In this document: positions 55,653-64,000 of the stretch, piece after piece | Layout: every line of letters starts with the position of its first letter | Numbering within the stretch: position 1 is the first letter of the stretch | DNA from: Rhynchospora pubera | Lineage: Eukaryota > Streptophyta > Magnoliopsida > Poales > Cyperaceae | Assembly: GCA_028095005.1 (NCBI GenBank) | Contig: CM051459.1 | Span: forward strand, 255,860,229 to 255,924,228 | Length of the DNA stretch: 64,000 nt | Reading direction: 5' to 3' | Notes under the pieces: model-generated | Told to the model about the DNA's origin: nothing | Database searches by the model: none | Seen by the model: the letters and a program-made list of their open reading frames with translations, nothing else | Program-made: the position numbers and the translations under genes

Positions 55653-57954
55653 TAGTAGGATTGGCTCAGGCCCAATGCTGTCGTTTATATTAAATATTCA
55701 ATATTTTTTTGTTTTATTATTCCTCCGTTGTACAATGACATATGGTGAGAATTGAAAGGGAGGTTAATATTATAGTGTGCTTATAGGCCACCTCAATTTT
55801 GTAGTCCTATTGCCTTAAAAAGCTATTTGCTTAGTAGTTACTGCACTATTTTAGAAAATTATTATTATTGTTAACAATTTTTTTGGTAAGTTACTGCTGT
55901 GATATTTGTCTTATGGAATGCATTGAGAAGATTAAATTATGTTCGGACTTTTCCCTTGCAATATTTCCAATTTTTTTTCCCCCAGTGATATCATAATTTA
56001 ACCATAGTTTTGGCTCTCTCAACAAAACAATTTTGGTGCAACTCTAAATTTCGTATTAAAAAAAGATAGGAGAGTCAGCTGAGCTGGGATGCCTATCGTA
56101 CCAATAAGCCTTGCACAGTATCTACTAAGCTGAAACGGAATGAACATATTGGATACTGTTAAAAGGTCCCTTTTCTATAAACATTCTTAGGAGTGACATT
56201 CTTAGTTTACTCAGAAAGATAGATGCTATTTGGCAACAAAAGAATAAAAATCAGAAATACCATCGGACACTATATTTGGTTTGCCTAAAATTTTTTACAC
56301 CTAACAGTGGCGTTGGGAGTTGGAACCGGTTTAGATGAGGGGTATTAGTCCCAACAAGGTTGCAGTTGATTGCGATGTAATTAGATTGAACTGTTGTTGG
56401 CTTTTCTTTAATCTTTAATGGAAAAGAGGTAGAGATATTCTCTACTAATTCCCCCCCCCCCCCCCCCAAAAGAAAAAAAAAATCCCCCAAACAACAAAAA
56501 GAAATCAGACTTCGTAATAAATTAAGGAAAAACGCTGACTACTATCTTGAATCATCCCCGCTTGCTCATTCTTTCTCCAAATTTCTCTGTGCTCCTCTCA
56601 GCATACCTGGTGCTGAGCAAAAATGGGTCATAAACTGTAAATACAATACAAAATGTAAGAACGTGCAAAGTAGAAATATACTTGGTTGCTAAATAAAATG
56701 CACATACTACTCGAATTTTACCTTAAGAAGAATCTGCACCTTGATCGAACACTTTCTTAAGCTTATCCACATCTATGCTTCAAAATACAATTTAAGTTTT
56801 GAAAGGAATGTGAAAGTAAAATGTACAAAATCACACGTACCAATTATGAATTATGAACTATTGCCAAAAAAAATATATATGAATTATGAACTTAAAGAAA
56901 TCGTGGCTTTTGAAATACTACAATAAAACTCAAATAAACCAAAAAGGTCTCTGAACAACATAAAAAATATATTTCTTGAGTCAAAATATAACTGAAGGAA
57001 ACACCAACTGTTTGTCTTCTCTGCTTAATTACACTACACATTCAGTCTCTTCCTCCAAATGATAAGCTTAGATCAACAAAGATGTCCTTCATACAGCATT
57101 CCATATGTAAATAATGAACTGGCGGAAACTCAAAACAGAAATACAGTATATGAGATGGAAACTACTTGAATTCGTCAACATTCAGTAAAATTTTTACAAT
57201 GAATCAGCATTTATATGGTGAATTAGTTCATTTAATTAATAACTAAATTATGATGGAGGTATTTGTTTATTTCAATGCACTGAGATATTGCCTTTATTGT
57301 ACTTCATAAATAATAGATCTGACATTTACATATTTTTTATAATAATTGCGTGACCCTAAGTTCCCTTTCCTCCATTTCTGGAATTCATTGACCATTTCAT
57401 TGTTTATTATGGATAAATAATTAAAAATGAAAAATTGAAAGTAATTCGGTTCTTCATTACCAATTTGCTAATCTTAAGCATTGAGCAATGTTAGGTTTGT
57501 CTTCTGTCTCAGATCATCAGTATTGCTTCTTTCGCTACATTCCTCAATATCGTTGCCCATATAAAATCCCATTCCTGTGCTACATTCCTGGAATTATTGA
57601 AGTACATGTAAGTTGCGGAAAAGGTACTTTAATCAATGTATCTCCCTACGTACACAAGCACCAAGATCTCATAATTGTCATTTATGGGATATTAAGTCTG
57701 GTAATAATAGTAATTGGTCCTCAGAAAGCATTTTATAGTGGAAATCATAAGTGCTAGATGTATGAAACTATACCTCGGGTACCTTGTACCACCAGAATCA
57801 CCTTTCATTTCTCCCATTATTTTATTTATCAAATATGTATTTATGCTTCATGCATCAATGAAGGCTTACACATCTAAGGCTTACACATCAAATATGAATT
57901 GAGTTTCACTATAGTCAATTACCTCCGGCTTCTAAACTTAAATCTATCATAAGT
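55653..57954. other. Convergent intergenic region, nothing recognised
   Basis: Lies between the stop codons of the helicase and NB-LRR genes. It has a 17-C tract at 56451-56467 followed by an A-rich run. A 90-codon plus-strand frame at 57488-57757 has no recognisable domain and no gene structure. No RNA gene seen. Confidence 0.5.
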
Positions 57955-60900
57955 TCATAATTTAAATTTTGATGCTACCTCAAGCTCATAGTCAGTGATA
58001 TTGTTTCTCTGGCACCAGTCTCTGAGCAGCGGACAACCAGTGATGGTAATATGAGGCCTGAACTTGAGGTTTTCAGTGGCAGGACGGATGTTTATGTTTT
58101 TGCAGTACAGTAGTTCCACTGTTCTCAGGTTCTTCAGGCCGTTAAATCCTTCCAAAACAGACAGCACGGGGCAATTGATTACTACAAGAGTCTTGAGAGA
58201 GCTAGACTGGTTTTCAACTGATAGCAAAGGTACAGATCGCAGGTTCTCACAACACTGGAGTTCCAGGAATTTGAGTGCTACTGGCAGTCTTCTGTCCTTC
58301 CAATCGCATAATTCTGAACAACCTGATATGCTCAAGCGCATGAGCTTACTGAGATTATCCAGTCCGGTCAATGATATGACCTTCCTGCACCTCGATATCT
58401 CTAGTGTCACTAACGAAGACAGATTTAGCATTATATATTGACAGCTTAGGCCAACATTGTGTGGGCACGTTAATGATTCCACCTCTGGAGACTTCCCTTT
58501 GGTTAAAAATAGTGTAAAGGAATTTTCTAAAAGTGGAATCATGAAATTGACTGATGCATGTGGTAGATAAATCTCTTTATTCCCGATCACATTCAATTCT
58601 TTAACCCTTGTATCTCTCTGTTGCATGAACAAAATAGATAGTAGTTACTTAAAAATGAAGAGTTGTGGGACCTCAAAAAAAGAAGAGTTGTGAAAAAAAA
58701 ATATAAAATGTTTAGCACATGATGATTCTTTACCTGATAGACATATCTTTCCCCCAAATTCATTCTGGGACAATCATAAATTTCAGCCCTCTTGGTTATA
58801 AGGTGTAACACGCTAGTAATAGGAAATTGGAGAATTGAGCAGTATGATATTTGCAAGCTTTCTAGTCCTTGCTTCATTTCAGGACAATCTTTAAATGGGA
58901 GTTTTGTCTGAAAGGGCATGTCTCTCTTTGCCCAACGAATTGAGGTAAGTACTGGACAGTTAGAGATATCAACCATTTGGATCCTAGATTGGAAAGGAAA
59001 AACTATTTCCTGAATACCACAATAAGATATATTCAGTTTCTTGATTCCCATTGGAATTATTGGGAGTATTAATTTTGGGCAACATTTAAAAGTAACTTCC
59101 TCAATAGAATTTAAATGCTCATATCTCCAAGCAATCGAGGTTAGCTCTAGACAATTTGAGATGGTTAGTTTCTCAGATATTGGCGGAAACTTAATGTCAA
59201 GAATGCCGCACTCATGTATCTGCAGTTTCTTGATTTGTGTTGGAATACCTGAGAGTATTAACATTGGGCAGCATTCAAAAGTAACTTCATTAATAGAACT
59301 TACTTGATCATCCCTCCAATTCACTGAGATTAGCTCTGAACAATTTGAGATGCATACTTTCTCAGATATTGATGGGAATGTAATTTCACGGAATCCACAT
59401 TCATGTATCTTCAATTGCTTGATTTTCGATGGAATGGTTAGGAGTTTCAATTTCGGGCAGCATTCCAAAGTAATGTGGGCAGTAGAATTAAACCCCTCAT
59501 CACCCCAATTAATTGATATTAGCTCTGGGCAATTTGAGATGGTTAGGTCAGATCTTGTTGGTAACATGAGTTCACGAAAGCCACAATCGTGTATCTTCAG
59601 TTTCTTGATTCGTGTTGGAATAGCTGAGAGTATTAACTTCGGGCAGCATTCAAAAATAACTTCATTAATGGAATTGAAGTGCTTATCCCTACAATTTAAT
59701 GAGATTAGCTCTAAACAGTTTGAAATGGTTAGTTTGTCAGATATTGATGGGAACATAATCTCCCGGAATCCAGAGTTATCTATCCTCAGTTTTTTTATTC
59801 CTGATGGGATGGTTAGGAATTTCAACTCTGGACAACATTCAAAAGTAACTACTGCAGTAGAATTTAAGCCCCCATCACTCCAATTAATTGATATTAGCTC
59901 TCGACAGTTTGAGATAGTCAGTGTCTCTGATATTGATGGTAACATGAGTTCACTAATGCCACAGTTGCGTATTGTTAGCATCTTAACTTTTTCCAGGATG
60001 GTTGGGAATATCCCTAATCGAGGGCAAGAAATAATAGAAATAGACTCACGAACACTTAGTTCATGAATGCCTGAGAATTTGTATAATTTAGGGCAATCTA
60101 TAACTAAAATTTTCTCAGCAATAGGTAAGTATCCACCCATGGAATGAACTGAGATAAGCTCTCTACAGTTAGAAATCAAAATATCTTGAATCTTACATCG
60201 TGAAGAGAGCTGAATTTTATGACAACCACAATCTTTTACCACCAACTTACTAACTTCCCGTGGAATTGTTGCAATTTCCCCCAATTTAGGGCAATTTTCT
60301 ATTCTGAGTTCCTTCAGGCATGGGAAGTCACTATCATGTGTCTGCCACTTCAAATAGGGCATGTTGGTCAACGATAGCACTTTAAGTGATGGGAAACTAA
60401 CTTCTGTGTGCTGCTTGGAAGAACCAGCTGTCCCTAAAAGTAAATGTGGGCTGGGTTCATCTCCTACATCTTTAACACAAGTATTACCAGATATTTTGAG
60501 AAATTTGAGATATGCAAATTGACCAAAGGGTGGTAAGAAAGGAGGCTCACTACAGCAGTCAATAGTAACAGCTATCAGTTTGGGCAGCAATGAATAAATC
60601 AACCAAGAAGGAAATGTTTTTCCTCTATAATGTAAAATTTTAAGTTCTGTGATGGTACCACAAGGGCGGAGGCTCTCAAGTACACTTTCTTGTTTCTTTT
60701 CAACATTCTCATTTTTTGCAGCATTACTTGAACTAACAGATAAATGGAGTTGTTGAGCATCCCAATGTCCCCTAATAAAGGTACTGCAAACATGCCCATC
60801 TCGTTTTAAGGCTTCCTGAAAAACATGAATTGCTTCTTCAAAATTTAAAATTAATGTGTTTAGATTTGGCTTTGAAGCAAGATCGAATTTCCTGGAGCAA

Positions 60901-63002
60901 TCCACATCACCAATTTTTTTGAGCCCTGATATGCACAACAACCCACTAAGCTTATTCATATCCTTAAGCTCTCCCAGCCCTCCCATCATGCCATGATCCA
61001 TGATATTAAAATGCCCGCTCAAAGGCTTAAGAGTTGTTAATTTCCCAATCCCGTATGGCATATTGATGAGAGACTCAGGTAGTTCTAGAATGCGCAACCT
61101 AGTTAACTGCTCCATGCCCCTCGGTAACTCTTTGATTTTTCCACAATAGCGAAATGATAATGTATGCAATTTGCGAAGCTGGAAAATAGATTCAGGTAAT
61201 TGCTTGATTTCAAGACTGTTCAGATGAAGATAACGAAGATTGATGAGGTTTTTCATGTTTTCAGGCAACTCCTGAAGTTTATAACAACTCAGATGCATAG
61301 TTTGAAGGTTGTAAAGAAGACATAAAGATTCAGGAAGCCTTAATATCTCATGATTAGTAACATACATGTATCGCAAGTGTTTTAAAGTGCCAAGGACCTC
61401 CAGAGACACAGAATACCTCGAATGAAGTGCTCGTACACAAGCAATCTCAGAGAAGATGGCACAATCAGATAATTGGCTTGTTGTGCATTCCTTTACAAAT
61501 GTTCGAATAAAGCTGTACTTGCATGGCACTAGAAGGTTTGATAATTCATGCCGTTTGGTTAAGTACAAATGGTGAATTTTGCACGAACTATTCCATATTT
61601 GGTCATTCCCTAAAACAGGCTGGCATGAACCTTGAGAAATAGATCTTGCTAGGTCATATATTAAATCATGCAAGAAATACTCTTTGTCACGTCCGCTATC
61701 AATAAGTGACCTGCCATGCAATTCATCAAAATACTCACTTCCTATCTCTTCCAACATTTTTAAATTTCTTGTATTTCCACTAATATATCCTTGTGCCATC
61801 CATAGCCTAACCACCATGTCTTTTTCAAACCCTTTACCTTTCGGAAACATAGATAAATAAAGGAAACATGGCCTAAGTTGGAGTCGCAATTTCCAGTAAC
61901 TTAACAATAATGCAGGCATAATCTCTTCAGTCTCATCTATTTCTGAAATATTGCTCTCCAAAACTTCTCTCCATTTATCTATATCCATTTCATAACGGAG
62001 ACTGCCTCCAAGTGCCTTGATTGCCAATGGTGAGCCTTTGCACTTCTCAACAATACCACGACCAATCTTGAGCAGATTTGCATCTTGCCTTGCCTCCTTG
62101 TTGCCAAAAGCAAAATGGTTGAACAACGACCAACAATTTTCTCTAGGTAAGCAACCCAAGTGAAAAGGTGAAGTTGTCTGCATGACTTCAGCAACTGAGG
62201 TGTTTCGAGTTGTTGTCAAAATTCTTACAATTTTAGCACCAATAAGACCAACTCGAAAGCACTCCCATAAATTTTCTTTTTCATTCCATACATCATCTAA
62301 TACAAGAAACAAACTAATACCTCTTATCTTTTTCTTGAGAACATCTTGTAGTTTGCTTAGCTCAGAAAAACCACAAGGAATTTCACTCAAGGATTCAATG
62401 GTTGCTTTTGTTAAGCGCACTAAATCAAAATTTTCAGACACAGATATCCAACCTCTCTTATCAAACAATTGATCAACCCTTGAATCATTGTAAACTAGCT
62501 GAGCAAGCGTGGTCTTGCCAAACCCACCTGCTCCAACAATGGGAAGAACCATGAAGTCAGGACCACTTGAAGGATTCAAGCGGCTAATGATCTTCTCCTT
62601 CTCCTCATTCCTACCAAAAATTGCTTTCGTATCTACATAAGAACTGGTTGGTTGTCGTATCTGTGGACCAGTAACCAGACGGGCCCCATCATCCTCCCTC
62701 AAATGAAAATCCCTACGAGCATTAGAGATCTCTTCAAAACTCTTTGTTATACTTTTGATCTTCTCAGCCATTCCATCTGGAATTGAGATCTTGGTAATAG
62801 TACATGAAGAAGAAGCAAAGGGGGATGACGTGTACATCTCAACAAATTTTCGTTTAATCCCTGTAAAAGTATAGAACAAATTTTGTCTTAAATTCTTAGC
62901 AAATTTCATGAAGATTAAACAAGAAAAAAGAACACTTTGTAATATATTTTGGATGAAAAGGAGGAGGAGAAAACTAACAATTGATCTAGTGGCAAAGGAC
63001 AT
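57955..63002 (-). CDS. NB-LRR (CNL-type) resistance protein, N-terminal coiled coil largely absent (~1,640 aa frame)
   Basis: Main exon 63002-58734 (coding may begin at a splice acceptor, exon start 62860) and a second exon 58617-57955, joined in phase 0. Counting from the Met at 63002: P-loop GAGGFGKTT 157-165, kinase-2 LFLVLDDVW ~231-239, RNBS-B ILTTTRN, GLPL region changed to GSPLA ~323-327, RNBS-D CFLYLSMFPKG ~379, and an MHD region reading FLHDL. About 1,000 residues of LRR follow, ending in exon 2. Only the tail of an Rx_N-like coiled coil (MAEKIKSITKSFEEI, ~78-92) precedes the P-loop. The first ~45 codons are hydrophobic and may be intron. The gene is either incomplete at its 5' end or has an upstream exon not seen in the remaining 1 kb. 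The product would be a cytoplasmic immune receptor. No stop or frameshift interrupts the main frame. Confidence 0.9.
59010..59980 (-). repeat. Internal tandem duplication in the LRR region (~189-bp units in ~378-bp pairs)
   Basis: The encoded LRR blocks of about 63 residues repeat the pattern FECCPxL..IPxxIKKLxI..CGFREI.FPSISxxLTISNCxELISxNW. At least five blocks occur. Blocks 1 and 3 share LTIPS and SINE; blocks 2 and 4 share LILSxIPT. The duplicated unit is therefore probably a pair of blocks (~126 residues). Confidence 0.8.
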
Positions 63003-64000
63003 CGTACCTTAAAAGGACGTCATGGCCTCATGGGTGTAAAATCTGATGAGGGTGTTTATGGACATTTAAATTTATAAATTGGATGGCTAACAAATATCTT
63101 ATGTCAAAAAAAAAAAAAACGGAAATAATAAAGTCATCTATACCTATAATGTACTGGTGAGGACGTCAAATATGTGTTAGTGTTATCATCTTACCACTTA
63201 GGCACAACACGAGTGGCAGATTGACTTAACGCAAGTGTAACACATGAACAACCTCACGGAAGAATTTTTTTTTTTGAAGAAAGCAAGGGGTCAAGACCCA
63301 AAACTTTCTATAACCTCACGGAAGCTAGCTAGCTAAGACAAGGGAATTGTGTTAGATTATTTCTGGCCGAAATAGGCTCACGAGCCTGTGCCAGGATGAC
63401 CAGTTTCAGTTGTCCGTTCGAGGTTAGAACTGGCACGATCTTATGGACTCATGTTAGAACGGCCTGTTCCAGAACAAGCGCCAGATTAGGAAACAATCTA
63501 TAATGTGTGGGCTTTTATAATTTTTATTTAGTTTTCAAGTCATTATGAAATATGGTAATGGGCTAATCGTGGCAGTAAAATAATAGCAAGTTTTGTGTAA
63601 TAGATGTGTTGCCTATAAATGAAATTATTTGGAAGCTAAGAAGTCTTAACTCTCTATATAAAGGGGTTAGTCTCCAAGAACAAGACAACAAGTTGTGCTG
63701 CAAACATGTGTTGATAGCAGCCTCTCTAGTCTCTCTCTCTTATTCCACCTATTTGGAGAATGTAACCCTAGTTTAGGTAACCACCAAATAGTTGGAGAAC
63801 CTAACCCTAGTTTAGGTAAAGGATGTCAAAGGCAAGTTTGATCTCTTGGAAGGCTTTTTTTCTCGATCTTGGCGCGTAGAAGGATGTGGCTAAGGCTTCC
63901 TAATGTCTAGAAGCCTCCCACTACTGATTATGCGAGTTATTTTCTTATCCACAACCTCTTAATCATTCTATCTCCGTGAATTTTGAAATTGCATACAAGG
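63003..64000. other. Upstream of the NB-LRR gene; leader-like plus-strand sequence near the window end
   Basis: No exon or coiled-coil-coding frame was found on the minus strand. An A run lies near 63107-63119. On the plus strand, CTATATAAAGG (63654-63664) is a good TATA box followed by an AACAAGACAACAAG leader, a CT run (63722-63741) and a ~28-bp direct repeat (GGAGAA..TAACCCTAGTTTAGGTAA at about 63752-63780 and 63792-63818). This could be the 5' end of a transcription unit or an LTR continuing beyond the window. Confidence 0.4.

Noticed and set aside
57488..57757. Plus-strand 89-codon frame between the helicase and NB-LRR genes
   Set aside because: No recognisable domain and no upstream or downstream gene structure; AT-rich chance frame is most likely.

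Overview
The window is nuclear DNA of a flowering plant, most likely a eudicot. It has intron-rich genes with GT-AG and a few GC-AG junctions, AT-rich spacers, a plant Athila-type Ty3/Gypsy retrotransposon, many small inverted-repeat elements, and plant gene families (a UFD2-type E4 ubiquitin factor, a DEAD-box RH16-type helicase, an organellar SpoU methyltransferase, an NB-LRR resistance protein). I cannot name the species from sequence alone.

Layout. 1-10.5 kb is transposon debris: a broken non-LTR-type RNase H fragment, a 3.0-kb element with ~150-bp terminal inverted repeats (TIRs) set between TA microsatellites, a foldback element, a 1.7-kb solo LTR with a perfect 5-bp target duplication (GATCT), and two Tourist-like MITEs. 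10,491-23,471 is a young, nearly complete Athila-lineage element on the minus strand (5-bp duplication CACAT, near-identical LTRs, tRNA-Asp primer site, polypurine tract, gag, protease, pol and an ATHILA-type ORF). It carries 41 copies of a short GC-rich palindrome (core CTGGCGGGTCGCCAG), all in one orientation and found nowhere else in the window.

25.7-32.4 kb (+) is a nucleotidyltransferase/PAP-OAS1-type gene of 8 exons, with a 1-kb TIR element in its last intron. 33.5-35.7 kb is a chain of five foldback elements of two families, separated by TA-dinucleotide runs. 36.1-38.6 kb (+) is a SpoU/TrmH RNA methyltransferase gene of 6 exons. 40.6-48.3 kb (-) is a 16-exon E4 ubiquitin factor gene with a C-terminal U-box. 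It is head-to-head with a 15-exon DEAD-box helicase gene (51.1-55.7 kb, +); the 2.8 kb between them holds a 22-bp minisatellite split by a MITE. 58.0-63.0 kb (-) is an NB-LRR gene whose N-terminal coiled coil is largely missing from the window and whose LRR region contains recent internal duplications.

The host genes do not form an operon-like unit. The one functional link worth noting is that UFD2/MUSE3-type E4 factors control turnover of NLR proteins in Arabidopsis, and an NLR gene lies about 10 kb away here. The most unusual feature is the palindromic mini-repeat of the Athila element: it sits in LTRs, spacers and inter-domain linkers of the polyprotein, has a 20-bp tandem period, differs by one unit between the two LTRs, and spares the enzymatic cores.
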